Shown one piece after another: positions 11,367 through 22,882 of a DNA stretch of 64,000 nt. This DNA comes from Symbiodinium natans (Eukaryota > Sar > Dinophyceae > Suessiales > Symbiodiniaceae): positions 1 to 64,000 of the forward strand of contig CAJNDS010000045.1 of NCBI GenBank assembly GCA_905221605.1, given 5' to 3'. Within the stretch, counting starts at the first letter, position 1. Every line of letters begins with the position of its first letter. The notes below the pieces were generated by a model, which was given only the letters and a program-made list of their open reading frames with translations, was not told where the DNA came from and searched no databases. Both the position numbers and the translations under genes were made by a program.

Positions 11367-11600
11367 TTCTGCCGGGTTCTTTTTTGGCGGCCCAGATCCC
11401 CTGTAATACACAGCAAAATCGGGCGCAAGGTTCTCTTTTGCCGGCTTCCAGGCCCGGAACGGCCCCGGAGCGGTTCCGGAGAAGCGCCCGGAACGAGCGG
11501 CTCCTAATCTAGAGTAAAATGAAAACCGTTTATTTTCTTAATGTTATGGGATTCTTTGGGCGGGTGGGTTTTTTCCCTAAGCCTGGAATGAATGCTAGAA
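11367..11600. other. GC-rich unique stretch after the 80-bp array
   Basis: A non-telomeric stretch with CCGGAAC-type palindromes at 11450-11505 and a loose direct repeat of GGTTCTTTTTTGGCGG and GGTTCTCTTTTGCCGG. I find no open frame or RNA-like fold worth calling. Confidence 0.5.
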
Positions 11601-12289
11601 CAATGACCCTCTAGACCCTAAACCCTAAACCCTAAACCCTAAACCCTAAACCCTAAACCAAAGCAAAAAACACCCCAGGCGGTGCAGCTGTGTCGTTGGT
11701 GACCCGCCGGCGCCCCCACCGGGCTGAAGCTCCGAAGGCTTCAACGCAGAGCCGTGCTAGGTGTTCAGGATTTTTGGGGTTTAGGGTTTAGGGTTTAGGG
11801 TTTTAGGGTTTTAGGGTTTAGGGTTTAGGGCTTAGGGTTTAGGGTTTAGGGTTGAACCCTAAACCCTCAAGCCTGAATTTGAACCCATCTCGCTCCTCAC
11901 ACGCCAGCCCCTAAACCCTGCTGTATTTTCTCAAGCTTGCGGATTTCGCCAGGGTTTAGGGACCCTAAACCCTAAACACTAGTTTGTTGCGGGTTTAGAG
12001 GTTTCGCGGTTGGACGAGCTTTGCAACCACCCTCAAACCCGTAAACCCGAAACCTTGCTCAGACCCCCACATAAACCCTAAACACTCAACCCCTAAACCC
12101 TAAACCCTAAATCCTCAACCACTGAAGCCCTAACCCTCAATCCCTTCAGCCCTGACCTCTAAATCCTTTAACCTTCAATCTCTTGCACTCCTGAAACGTT
12201 AAGCACTAAATCCCCACCAGCCCTAACCCCAGCCCTATAGAACCCTACAAACGATGCGAACCCTCGAAACCCTAGAAGCAAACCCTAAA

Positions 12290-12500
12290 ACCCCTCCCGA
12301 AACCCCCAAACCCTAAACCCCCAAACCCTAAACCCTAAACCCTAAACCCTAAACCCTAAACCCTAAACCCTAAACCCCTAAACCCTAAACCCCTAAACCC
12401 TAAACCCCTCAACCCCTAAACCCTAAACCCCTCAACCCCTAAACCCTAAACCCTAAACCCCTAAACCCTAAACCCCTCAAGCCCTAAACCCCTCAAGCCC
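12290..12500 (-). repeat. Mixed CCCTAAA, CCCCTAAA and CCCCTCAA block
   Basis: About 28 units. CCCTAAA heptamers come first, then alternate with octamers that carry an extra C, then CCCCTCAA and CCCCTCAAG forms. Mixed phase within one block suggests repeated slippage. Confidence 0.9.
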
Positions 12501-13499
12501 TTGAGTCGAAAACATCCTCCGAAGGCCCCTGCAGCTGCACCCTCAGCCTCCAAAGGTCGCGGGCCCAACTTTCTTAGCTGCCGAGGGCTCTCATTTTATG
12601 TCTAGGGTTTAGGGTTTAGGGTTTAGGGTTTAGGGTTAGGGTTTAGAGTTTAGGGTTTGGGGTTCAAGGCTTGAGGTTTAGAGTTTCTTCCGGCTGAGGG
12701 TGTTTGTTTTTTCAACCTCTCTTAAGCAAAAAGGGCCACCTTTCTTGTTCTTTAGAGTGCTGGGCAGCCTAATTAGGGGTTGTGTGCTGAGGGCGAAGGG
12801 GCTCTCGTCGGTTTGGGGTTTAGGGTTTAGGGTTTAGGGTTTAAGGCTTAGGGCTTAGGGTTTAGGGTTTAGGGTTTAGGGTTTAGGGCTTAGGGCTTAG
12901 GGCTTAGGGCTTTAGGGTTTAGGGTTTAGTTTTCATGGTTTTGAGGGTGCGGGGGCTCAGGGCGATCAGAGTGAAGGGTAAAGAGGGTGTGATGGGGTTC
13001 AAGTAGGGTTCAAGCGTTGGATTTTAAAGTGTGCATTAGGGTTTCGGGTGTGAAGGGTTCGGGGTTTAGAGAAGGGAGTTCTGGAGTAGCTACTTCTAAG
13101 TATTCGATGCTGCGTAGATACACTTTGAGGTGTGATCATTTCGGGGTAAACATTGCGGAAAACTGGAAAACACATCCCAAATTGGAACGTTTTCCCAAAA
13201 CTGGCGAGATATACATGTGGCTTAGGGTTTAGGGTTTAGGGTTTAGGGACAGGGCTGTGCCCTGGCCCGTCGGCGAATAATCTACCGGGGGCCCCTTAGT
13301 GACGCTGTTTCGGGCTTTGCCTTGCTCCTACCTTAGGGTCTGGGTGGGGTTTTGGGTCGTGACTGCATAGGGACACCCTAAACCCTAAACCCTAACTAAT
13401 CCCCCTCCTTCCCCGCACGACCAGATTCCCCCTCTGGCTCGCACCTCCCGAAACCGAAGGCTGAAGTTTCGGGTTTAGGGTTTTGGGCTTAGGGTTCGC

Positions 13500-13980
13500 C
13501 ACCACAGCTGGCACCCTGGCCAATGACTTTTTTCAGATCTTGCAATTGATAGTATTTCGTAGATAGCAGGATTTAGATATTTTTTGGAATTGATGAGATT
13601 TGGGATTCGCCGAATACAGGATGTAGAAGGGTTGGAGTTGACAAAGACCTATACTTCGTAGAAAGAGGATATAGAAGATTTTTGAGTGACAAGATTTGGG
13701 AAATCTTCCCTAATGTCCTTTAATTCTTGTTTCAAAAAGTTTTAGACATGATGTGACACTGTCATTCTATATTCTGTAATTTAGTTTACGACCCTTGCAA
13801 CGTCGCAGCCTTTCTGCGATCAAGTGCTCTTGTTTGACAACTGTGTCCTAAGCTCAACATGTTTTAAGCCGATTTTAACTTCTCGCTCAAGGTCAAGCCC
13901 AACCAAATTCTCCCCAAACCCTAGCCAGCCTGGATCCGATCAGAACTCCGCGCCCTTGTTAAGACAAGGCCAAGCCCAAC
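13500..13980. other. Telomere-poor AT-rich stretch with degenerate 50-bp repeats
   Basis: About 480 bp with no TTTAGGG block and lower GC than its surroundings. Three degenerate units of about 50 bp lie at 13545-13715; landmarks are TTCGTAGA, then GGAT and TAGA, then AGATTTGGGA. No supported open frame is visible. It could be the remains of an older minisatellite or intergenic DNA. Confidence 0.45.
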
Positions 13981-14168
13981 CGAACCCTAAACCCTAAACC
14001 CTAAACCCTAAACCCTAAACCCTAAACCCTAAAACCCCCTAGCCCACACCCAGCCCCAGATTCCCAAACTTCGGGCCCTTCCAAACCTCGAAAACCCTTC
14101 TAAACCCTTTGTCAACCCTTCGAAATAAACCCCTTCAAACCTTCCTAAACCCCTTCGAAGCCCTTCTA

Positions 14169-14270
14169 CAGGGTGGGGCCCCCAAAGGGTGCCCTTTTTT
14201 GCTTAAAGGGGTTTATAAGGGAACCTAAACCCCCCCAAAAAGGGAATAAGGGCACTACTGGGCATCCTAG
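14169..14270 (-). mobile_element. Truncated MITE family 2 copy joined to a lone family 1 end
   Basis: Bases 14169-14183 are the family 1 terminus CAGGGTGGGGCCCCC. It runs straight into the interior of a reversed family 2 copy (14184-14270) that ends GGGCATCCTAG. One end of the family 2 element is missing, apparently replaced by the family 1 terminus. After an 15-bp spacer comes a full family 1 element. Confidence 0.75.
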
Positions 14271-14285
14271 CTTACATACACCATA

Positions 14286-14406
14286 CAGGGTGGGGCCCCC
14301 TAGCTATAAGTAGAGTCATAAGGGCCCTAAATTGGGTTATAAGGACCCTAAGTTAGGTTATAAGTCCCTTAACTACAGTTAGTAGAGTAAGGGGGGCCCC
14401 ACCCTG
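14286..14406 (+). mobile_element. MITE family 1 copy
   Basis: A 121-bp copy with both terminal inverted repeats and TA on each side. It shares its junction with the neighbouring family 2 fragment with the inverted pair at 32086-32336, so the pair was probably duplicated as one unit. Confidence 0.88.
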
Positions 14407-14510
14407 TAAGCCCTGCTAAAGACTTCTAAAGCACCAAACCCTAAATGCTTTGGTGGGTAGGGGAACCCCCCAAATGCAATGTTTCGAGTTGTTTATCATC
14501 TTCGGTCTCA

Positions 14511-14640
14511 ACCCTTGAACCCTTGAACCCTTCAACCGTTGAACCCTTGAACCCTTGAACCCTTGAGCCCTTGAACCCTTGAACCCTTGAGCCCTTGCAC
14601 CCTCGATCCCTTGAATCCTTAACCCCTAACCCTCAACCGA
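14511..14640 (-). repeat. (CCCTTGAA)n octamer block
   Basis: About 14 units of CCCTTGAA with a few CCCTTGAG and CCCTTCAA variants. The octamer is unlike any common telomerase product, which favours local expansion over telomerase synthesis of the whole block. Confidence 0.9.
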
Positions 14641-15460
14641 ACGCTAAACCCTGAGGTTCAAGATTCCAGCGGGTGCCTCCCTGGATGGTGGCTGTGCTGG
14701 GTCTCTCCGTGGTACTGCCCTCAGAATGTTTGGGTTCAAGGGTTTGGGGTTGGGGTTGGTTAAGGGTTTGGGGTTTAGGGTCAGGGGTTTAGGGTTAGGG
14801 GGATAGGGTTTATAGGGTTTAGGGTTTAAGGTTTAAGGGTTTGGGATTTAGGGTTCATAGGGTTGAGAGGGTTCAGGGAAGCTAGCCCCCTACAACCTGG
14901 GATCTTTTCGGACTCAGGGGTGAGGATTTAGGGTTTAGGGTTTAGGGTTTAGGGCTTGGGATTTGCGTTTTGCGGTTGAGGGTTGGGGCTCCAAGCAAGG
15001 AACATTCAACATGAGGAGCAGGCGCCCCTGCCTCCCTTGAAGCGCAAAATGCCGCACCAAAGCCCTAAACCCTGAACCCTGAATGCCCAAATTTCCAAAC
15101 CCCAAACTCTAAACCCTAAACCCTATAAACCCTATAAACCCTATAAACCCTATAAACACTTAACCCTAAACCCTAAACCCTTAACCCTACCTAAACCTTT
15201 CCTCGCCTTGAGGTGTTGCTCCATCGGGTAGCCTTGAAGGAGTTCAGGCTCCCGCATCCCCACGGCTTTTTGGAACGGGGTTTAGTCAGGGTTTAGGGTT
15301 TAGGGTTTAGGGTTTAGGGTTTGGGGTTTAGGGTTTAGGGTTTAGGGTTTAGGGCATCTGTGAGTTACCGTCGCACCACCACAAGGACCACAGGAAGCTT
15401 GCGGAGGCCCTGGCCGACTGCATTCGGCGCACAGCCAGTTGAAGACCGTCACGTTCCTAG

Positions 15461-15565
15461 AGATCCCAATACCCCTTAGCTAAGGAATGTACCTTAGATT
15501 CTATTATACAGAGATACTTGATATGATTTAAGGTATATTCCTTGTTTAAGGGGGTATTGGGCTCT
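15461..15565 (+). mobile_element. Inverted-repeat element, CCCAATACCCC family
   Basis: About 105 bp with ends CCCAATACCCC and GGGGTATTGGG, and internal inverted GGAAT and ATTCC motifs with TTTAAGGTATATTCC. A second copy lies at 28712-28823. It has no reading frame. It is a MITE-like element by shape; the superfamily is unknown. Confidence 0.72.
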
Positions 15566-15671
15566 TTGGGTTGGCCGAGATCGAGACGAAGAGGCGGAAG
15601 AAGTAAAGAACGAGGCTCTGCCCGTTCTGGTGAAGTATTCTTGTGCAGTAGGCCCGCGCCCGTGAGGCCTA

Positions 15672-15790
15672 CAGGGTGGGGCGCCTTACTATACTAACTG
15701 TAGTTAAGGGACTTATAACCTAACTTAGGGTCCTTATAACCCAATTTAGGGCCCTTATAACTCTACTTATAACTAGGGGGCCCCACCCTG
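15672..15790 (-). mobile_element. MITE family 1 copy, reversed
   Basis: A 119-bp copy in reverse orientation. TA precedes it; the right flank is TG, so one copy of the dinucleotide has mutated. A coding-like open frame starts immediately to the right. Confidence 0.87.
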
Positions 15791-16090
15791 TGCTGTCAAG
15801 AACTCACCTGGCATGTTAAGTCTGTGGCGTTGGCAGCATGGACGAGCGACCGCTGGTGGTGTCTGCCCACTGGTGAACAATTCACCGATCTTGCTGATGG
15901 AGGCATCGCTTTCGCGTGGACGCTATCTGGGTGGATCTGCAATCGACGGGACGTCGTGGTGGGATCCAGGATGTGGCTGCCCTGGTGCTCTCGAGCGCAT
16001 GTCATGTCGGCAGAAGACATCAACGAGACTTGGGTTTCATTGCTGGCAGAGCCAGTGCCCACAATGAGATACACTCTGATACCCTTGGAG
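15791..16090 (+). CDS. Possible exon or gene fragment, unknown product
   Basis: The frame is open from the edge of the family 1 element to about 16162. The first 95 codons look like real protein: mixed composition, tryptophan-rich (about eight W), with a hydrophobic stretch and segments such as AEDINETWVSLLAEP and WLPWCSRAHVM. The part after about 16090 runs into telomere-type sequence, and a possible donor GT follows TTGGAG at 16091. There is no convincing start codon; the first in-frame GTG is at 15824. The complementary strand is also open for 92 codons, so strand choice is uncertain. I do not recognise a family. It may be an exon, or a gene remnant cut off by the element. Confidence 0.3.
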
Positions 16091-16239
16091 GTTTGGAGCC
16101 CGTCCCCTCGGCTTCCAACACTGAGAGTCGAGGGGGTTTGGGGTGCAGGGTGTAGGGTTTAGGCCTAAACCCTAAACCCTAAACCCTAAACCCTAAACCC
16201 TAGGGGCGCCCACGCCTTGATTGCGATGATTGGACAGGC

Positions 16240-16396
16240 TACTTGTAGGTGCATGGTACTTATTGACCAAGTATAACTGAGCTTTTAACCCAAAGTATTA
16301 GGGCACTTAAGGTGCTTATAAGTGGGTTTAGGGTTTAGGGTTTAGGGTTCTAAGTACAGTTTTAGTTGGCTAATAAGTACCCTGAACCTCCAAGTA
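16240..16396. mobile_element. Inverted-repeat element (GGTACTTATT family) with TTTAGGG block in its loop
   Basis: The left arm begins TACTTGTAGGT and continues GGTACTTATT. The right arm mirrors it, AATAAGTACC then ACCTCCAAGTA. Arms match over about 45 bp with some mismatches. The centre holds a TTTAGGG block of about 27 bp (16324-16350). Related copies lie near 32749-32802 (one arm), 51802-52001 (with a CCCTAAA block in the loop) and 63880-63970. Confidence 0.68.
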
Positions 16397-16399
16397 GGA

Positions 16400-18600
16400 C
16401 CTCAGTTTGGCCCCTATTCCTGTGTTGGGGGCTCAGTTCCTCATAAAGCGCTTTCGGTAGCTTACTTTGTGGCAATAAGTGAACCTTTTTTTTGGGGTTT
16501 AGGGTTTAGGGTTTAGGGTTCTTCTTACTTGGTACGAAGAATGAGGTTAAAGTTTTGACTTGTTTTTTTCCTTGGCTATAGGAGTAAGATGAATACCACA
16601 CATGCATCAGAACCCTTTAGGGGGAGGTTGGGGACCACAGAAAGGGCCCATACAAAGGGCCCACCCTAAACCCTAAGCCCGAAGCCCTAAACCCTAAACC
16701 CTACTTCGTATACCCTCAGCTGAAGCGGGTTGTGTAAGTTGTGGCATGCCGGAGGTTGATTTTCAAGCCGGGCCCGCAGTTCGGAGTTCGATGGCCCAGG
16801 GCTGTTCAGGGTTTAGGGTTTAGGGCATAGGGTTTAGGGTTTAGGGTTTTTGGGCTGTTGGGGGTTATAGGGGAAAGTTGGAGATCGTTAAAAACAGCAG
16901 TCGGGCAGAAGTCGATCATGAAAGATATGGATCGGTGCGCCGAAGCCCTAAACCCTAAAAGCTAAACCCTAAGCCCTAAACCCTAAAGCCTAAACCCGAA
17001 ACCCCGAACTCAAACCAATTTAGTTTAGAGCAGAGGCCTCATGAAGTTGAGTGGTGAGGTACCCGGGCCCCGGTGCTTAGAAGTTGGCAGGTTGCCGGGC
17101 AGATTTCCAAAGCACTTTGCATCTTATCAAGCCCTATAAACCGTTCAACCCCAAAAGCCCTATACTCTCTAAACGCCCTCTCAATCCTTCAAGCCCTAAG
17201 CCCGAGAGGCACAAGCCCTAAACCCTAAACCCTAAACCCTAAACCCTAAACCCTAAACCCTACAAACCCTAAACCCTCAACCCTCAACCCTAAACCCTAC
17301 AGGCACAATATCCCACCTGCTCGCTTCATTGTCTTCCTGCACACGGTGTTTTTCCTCATGGCCAGCTTGGCCCTCGAGCCATTCTCTACAAGCCTCGGGT
17401 TTAGCTCTGTGTAGAATTTAAGGTTTGGGGTTTGGGGTTTAGGGTTTTCCCCTAAACCCTAGCCCTAAACCCTAATTAAACCCCATGCCCCAAAACCCTA
17501 AACCCTAAACCCTAAACCCTAAACCCTAAACCCTAAACCCTAAACCCTAAACCCTAAACCTTATAAACCCTAAACCCTAAACCCTAAACCCTAAACCCTA
17601 GCCATGCTGGGGTTGCCACTTAGTTGCGGCGCTTTCGGGACATTTCCGGGCTCTCAGCAGCTTTAGCAGCTCGAGGGTTTGGAGCATAGTTTGGCAACTC
17701 TGGGGCTTAGGATTCAGGTTTCACAAGGGTTTAGTGTTTCGGGTTTAGGGTTTTGGGTATAGGGTTTAGGGTTTACGGTTTAGGGTTTAGGGTTTTGCGA
17801 ATCATCGTTTTAGGGGTTATAGAGTAGCTTTAGGTTCCTGCTCTTCGTGGGGGAACTGGGCATGGATTTTTTTTGCGTGACCTACGGCTCGCATGCAGGT
17901 TCAGGGTGTCTGGGGGCTTATAGAGGCTTTCCTGTGAAACCGGGACGGTCCCGTCCCTAAACCCTAAACGGAAACCCTAAGCCCTAAACCCTAAACCCTA
18001 AACCCTAAACCCTAAGCCCTAATTAACGCTCAAGCAAGCCCCAAGAGGCTTCGGCTCTCTGAATTACAGAGGTATAATGGTGTCGAGTTTAGGGTTGCGG
18101 GGGGGCAGCTGAGAACCTAAGACCCGAAACCCAAGAACCCTAACCCCTAAACTGCCAATAGACCACCCAAGAGCCCTCCAGGTTTCAACCCGAAACCCTA
18201 CAACCTGAAGCCCTTCAACCCTTAAACCCTTAAATCCTTCAACAACAAACAGCCTTAAGCCCTTAAAGCCCCTTAAAACCCTCAAAACCCTTAAAGCCCG
18301 TAAATTCTCAAACCCTTAAACCCTTAGAACCTTTAAAACCCTTAAACCCTGAAACTCTTACAGCCCTCAACACCCTGAAGCCCTTAAACCGCCCAAGGTC
18401 AGCTCATGAGCCCTAAACTCCTAAACCCTTAAACGCTAGACCCAAGGTCAACTCATGCCTCCCTCCAAATGGCCTCACGAGCAAAACTACAAAGTGGTGG
18501 CGTTGGTTGCCGCTCGGCGGTGATGAGGTTCGGCTTGGGATTCAGGGTTTAGGGTTTGGGGTTTCGGGTTTAGGGTTTTGGGGTGTAGGGTTTGGGTTTA
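16400..18600. other. Telomere-type blocks with unique spacers, no gene seen
   Basis: CCCTAAA blocks lie at 17215-17300 and 17490-17600, and TTTAGGG blocks at 16500-16520, 16808-16850 and 17730-17795, with spacers of 150-300 bp. A convergent G-then-C junction lies at 17434-17465. At 18230-18380 degenerate CCCTTAAA units spread over 150 bp. I found no coding or RNA signal. Confidence 0.75.
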
Positions 18601-18621
18601 GGCTTCGGTTTCGCAAAGTTG

Positions 18622-18730
18622 TTGGTTCCGAGTCGGGAATTCGGAATTAGGTACGGTACCCTCTGTAATCCCGTAAAGTGTTGTATAGGATTCCTGTTTC
18701 ATTCCTCATTCAGAGCTAGTACTGCCCTGG
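18622..18730. mobile_element. Probable second copy of the GGTTCTTAGTA inverted-repeat family
   Basis: The left arm carries GGTTCCGAGT, GGAATTAGGTAC and GGTACCCT, matching in order the arm of the 6418-6527 element. The right arm (about 18687-18730) has ATTCCTCATTC and AGTAC motifs in inverse order. The match is loose, so family membership is tentative. Confidence 0.42.
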
Positions 18731-20790
18731 TTTTTTTTAGATTCCGGAATTCTTGGCGTAGGGCCTGAAAGTATATGGGCTTGAGGGTAAGGCCAAGGGA
18801 TTAAGTTAAGGGCCTGGGTTTAGGGTTTAGGGTTTAGGGTTTAGGGTTTAGGGTTTAGGGTTTAGGGTTTAGGGTTTACAGGTTTAGGAAGTACATGCCG
18901 CCTTTTTCGTTTGGGACGTCGGGCTTAGGGTCCATAGCTCTTCCCTAAACCCTGAACTTCAAACTCGAAACCCTATTCCGAAACCCTGAACCCTAAACCC
19001 TAAACCCTGAACCCTAAACCCTAAACCCTACACCCAGAGCCCAGTTTGTCAAGTAATCCAGCTCGTAGCAGTCCTATCAGCCAGGAGCCTAACCACGCCC
19101 CCATAAACCCTAAACCCTAAACCCTACACCCCTAAGCCCATCCCCTGGAACAAAGGGTTTGGGGTTTGGGGTTTAAGGGTTGAGGGTTTTTGGGTTTCGG
19201 GTTTATCGTTCAGGGACCTATGCCCTGACATTTTTTCCGTAGCCTAACCACTAGACCCTAAGTCCCTTAAGCCCCTAAACCCCTAAACCCCGCAACCCGC
19301 AACTACAAACCCCCAGAAAATTCACTCCTTGAGAGGGTGGAGATGCGCCGGAACCAAAGTGTCGAGAAAGAAGAAGCTACAAGTTTAGGGTTTGCGGGTT
19401 AGAGTTTAGGGGTTCAGGGCGTGGGCAAGACTGCTGCGAAGAGCAACGAGTTGTCTCCTGCAAGTCCAACGTGTCTGGATCTTGGGCAGCAACACCTGTT
19501 GCGAGCCCCTGGGCAGTACCTCAGAAGCAGCTTGGCCTGGTGACTCGAGAGTACTTCTTCGAAGGATTGCAGCCCAAAAACCCTAAACCCTAAAGCTCCA
19601 AAGCCTAAGCTCTGAACCCTAAGCCCTAAACCCCTAAGCCCCAACAAGCGAAGTAAACGCCCTCACGGAAGGGAGCTTTGCAAGCACACTTGGGGTGCAT
19701 ACCAAACCCCAAACCCTGAACCCTAATGTATACACCCTAAAACTCAAACCGTAAACCCAAAACCCCAAACCCCAAACCCTAAGCCCTAATGTCTACACCC
19801 TAAACCCTAAACCCTGAACCCTTCGCCCAGGGCGCGATGGAATTCCTGGGCTGGGCCTCCTTGCAGCAAGTCGCTTTCGCCCGGGAGCCAAGGTCGAGAG
19901 GTTTAGGGTTTGGGGTTTAGGGTTTGGGGGTTGGGGTTTAGGGTTTAGGTGTGAGGATTACCGAAAACTCTTCATGTCGCTCTTAGCTCGCCTTTGGCCA
20001 GGTTCGGTGTTTGGGTTTATAGGGTTTATAGGGTTTAGGGTTTAGGGTTTCAAGTAGTGGCAGCCTGTACAACTCTCAGCATTGGCATTCGGGACACTCT
20101 CAACTGCCAGATTCATCATAAGACGCCCCAGAGGCGTCGGTCTTTTGTTTTGGGGTTTAGGGTTTATCGGGTTTCTGGGGTTTATAGGGTTTATCGGGTT
20201 TATAGGGTTTGCCCCATTTACACCAGTAACGGCACTCCCTAAACCTGAGCCCTAAACCTTACCTTCAAAAATTTCTAAGAGCCGTTACATGGTTCCTTAA
20301 CATTGTTCCTTACCTTCTTCACAGGTTTCCGAAATATAAGCCCTAAACCATAAACACCTAAAACCCCTAAAACCCTAAACCCGAAACCCTAAACCCTAAA
20401 ACCCTAAAACCCCCCTGTAGAAGCAAGGGACACGAAAGCCCAAAATCCAAAGCCTCGCCTCCTTTCCCAGGCCGGCGGCCTCGGCCGCCGCCCCAGAGAA
20501 GGGTTCGGGTTTAGGGTTAGGGTTTGGGGTTTAGGGTTTAGGGTGTAGGTTTAGGGTTTAGGGTTTAGGGTTTAGGGTTTAGGGTTTAGGGTTTAGGGTT
20601 TAGGGTTTAGGGTTTAGGGTTCAGGTCGTGGGGCGGCTAAGGATTCGGGGTTTTGGGTTTCCGTAAATCGTGAATCCTGCAGTTAAGGGTTACGACGCAT
20701 GGGTTAAATGGCTGAACGATCTCGGGGTGTTGGGGTCAAACAACACTCAAAGTCCAAGTCCCTAAACCCAACCTTGTCCTTTCAACCCTT
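18730..20790. other. Telomere-type blocks with unique spacers
   Basis: A clean TTTAGGG block lies at 18822-18880 and several shorter ones follow. A direct repeat with landmarks CCCTAATGT and TACACCCTAA occurs at 19721-19740 and 19784-19803. A 9-mer variant near GTTTATAGG and GTTTATCGG occurs at 20160-20215. The open frames here (19414-19647 and 20057-20242) mostly run into telomere-type sequence and are not called. Confidence 0.7.
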
Positions 20791-20791
20791 A

Positions 20792-20911
20792 CAGGGTGGG
20801 GCCCCCTAGTTATAAGTAGAGTTATAAGAGCCCTAAATTGGGTTATAAGGACCCTAAGTTAGGTTATAAGTCCCTCAACTACAGTTAGTATAGTAAGGGG
20901 GCCCCACCCTG
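20792..20911 (+). mobile_element. MITE family 1 copy
   Basis: A 120-bp copy with intact CAGGGTGGGG and CCCCACCCTG ends, and TA on both sides. Confidence 0.9.
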
Positions 20912-21226
20912 TAAACACACCCTAGGCCCCTGAACCTGCAGTGGTTTGAGGGTTGCGGGGCTTCGGTTGTAGTCCCAAGGCTCTTGAAGACAATGGCGCG
21001 CCTTGAAACTTGAAACCCTCATCTTTGGCATCTTGAGGTGCCTGCTGGCTCTAGCACTATTCCTACCACTTCCCACAAGTCGGCCACGGCCTTGACTACC
21101 CATAATTTGTCTTCGCCCCCAAGCCCTAACTTTCGAACCCTGGAATCCCGAAAGCCCCATTGCTCCGACTGCGCGAGCATCCTTGAATCTGAAATCGCGC
21201 CCCCGTGCCGGACGGCGACAGCTCTT

Positions 21227-21348
21227 CAGGGTGTGGGGCCCCCTAGTTATAAGTAGAGTTATAAGGGCCCTAAATTGGGTTATAAGGACTCTAGATTGGG
21301 TTAGAAGTCCCTTAACTACAGTTAGTATAGTAAGGGGGCCCCTCCTTG
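21227..21348 (+). mobile_element. MITE family 1 copy, degenerate ends
   Basis: About 122 bp. The interior closely matches the family, but the left end has an insertion (CAGGGTGTGGGG) and the right end reads CCCCTCCTTG. It lies about 315 bp from the previous copy in the same orientation. Confidence 0.85.
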
Positions 21349-21349
21349 T

Positions 21350-22130
21350 AGGGCTAACCCTAAACCCTAAACCCTAAACCCTAAACCCTAAAACTTCCTT
21401 TCCTAAACCCCGAAGCCTTGCAAGCAAGAGGTGTCACTGCGGCATTGCTGAATGGGGTGTCCTTGGCACAGACCTCAGCGATCAGAGTGCTTTAAGGCTT
21501 TAGGGGCCCAGCTAAGCCAGGGGTCCGAATCAGTGTAGGGCTATTTATTGCTATGCTTTTTCATTTTTTGCTTGGTGTTTTTGATATGTTGTGGTATGCT
21601 GATGATGTATGATTGTTTTCTATTTGTGTCTTGTTGTTGGTTTTTTCTCGTGGAAAAATGCAAGAAAGTAACAAAACACAGGAAAGGTGGCCCTGGCTTT
21701 GGCCGGATGTTGTGCCTTTTTGTTTTCCCAGTAACCACAGCATCCGTGACCTGATCCCTAAACCCTAAACCCGAACTAAACCATAACAAATTAGACCCTA
21801 AACCCGGAACCCTAAACCCCGAAACCCGATACCCCGAAACCCTAAACCCGAAACCCGAAACCATAAACCCTAAACCCCAAGCCCTAAACCCTAAACCCTT
21901 AACCCTAAACCCTAAACCCTAAACCCTAAACCCTAAACCCTAAACCCTAACCAGCCCTTGCCAACCCTCGCGCCCGCCAGCTCCTGACGTTGCTCTGCGC
22001 CCGGCTGATCCTCGGCAGCCACGTCCGGCCATCGGCCTGGATAGGTGCTGCGCCGCGAGCTGAGTATGTTAGGGTTTAGGGTTTAGGGTTTAGGGGAAAA
22101 TTAGGGGTTAATTAGGGGTTTGGGGGAACT
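21350..22130. other. T-rich spacer and CCCTAAA blocks
   Basis: Bases 21541-21660 are unusually T-rich on the plus strand; this gives overlapping open frames on both strands that I do not consider coding. A CCCTAAA and CCCGAAA block follows at 21750-21950. Confidence 0.6.
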
Positions 22131-22131
22131 A

Positions 22132-22231
22132 GGACCCAGAGCAGGCCCTTATTCTCCAGGTTCCCTTATTGCAAGCCCCGTTTAACCAAAAAGGGCGCCT
22201 GCTTTTCGGTTCCTAGGTTACTCTGTGGGGT
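22132..22231 (+). mobile_element. Diverged MITE family 2 relative
   Basis: It has the family 2 landmarks in order: GGCCCTTATTC, GGTTCCCTTATT, AAAAAGGGCGCC and CCTAGGTTACT. Its ends differ from other copies but still pair with each other (GACCCAGAG at left, CTCTGTGGGGTC at right). Confidence 0.55.
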
Positions 22232-22662
22232 CTGGTATTTGTTTTTTTTTGGGTTTAGGGCTCCCAGTGTGTTCAGGGTTTATAGGGTTTGTAGGGTTTT
22301 CATAGGGCTTACAGGGTTTGCAGGGTCTCAGAAGGTTTATCGACTGTACATATCGGGTTTGGGGCTTAGAGTTTCGAGCTCAGGGCGACGTTTCGAGTTG
22401 CCAGCTTCTGTGTTCGTCCCCCCAGGGGAGGGGGTTGAGTGTTGTGCTGAAGGCGTCTTTAAAGGTATTTAGGGTCGGGGTGTCCAGGATGATAGGGCTA
22501 GTTTAGGGGTAAGGCTTGAGTAGGTTTCAGAACTCAAGGTCGGGGGGTTTAGGGGTAAGGGTGCCCCAAACCCTAAACCCTAAACCCTAAGCCCTAAACC
22601 CTAAACCCCAAACCCTATATAAACCCTAAACCCTAAACCCTAAACTCCTGCCTCTTTTCCTG

Positions 22663-22806
22663 CCCTAAACCCTAAACCCTAAACCCTAAACCCTCAACCC
22701 TCAACCCTGAACCCTCAACCCTCAACCCTCAACCCTCAACCCTAAACCCTAAACCCTAAACCCTAAACCCTAAACCCTAAACCCTAAACCCTAAACCCTC
22801 AACCCA
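22663..22806 (-). repeat. CCCTAAA / CCCTCAA / CCCTAAA composite block
   Basis: A run of CCCTCAA units is sandwiched between two runs of CCCTAAA, about 20 units in all. The inner variant probably arose and spread inside an existing block. Confidence 0.93.
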
Positions 22807-22882
22807 AGCCCCAGATGCATCATTTCGGGCCTTGCAGTCGAGAGTGAAAGGGTTCTTCAGAGGTTACCGGCACCACAAGCCT

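Noticed and set aside
21548-21864. Overlapping open frames on both strands
   Set aside because: They are caused by a T-rich stretch and adjoining CCCGAAA units; composition is not protein-like.
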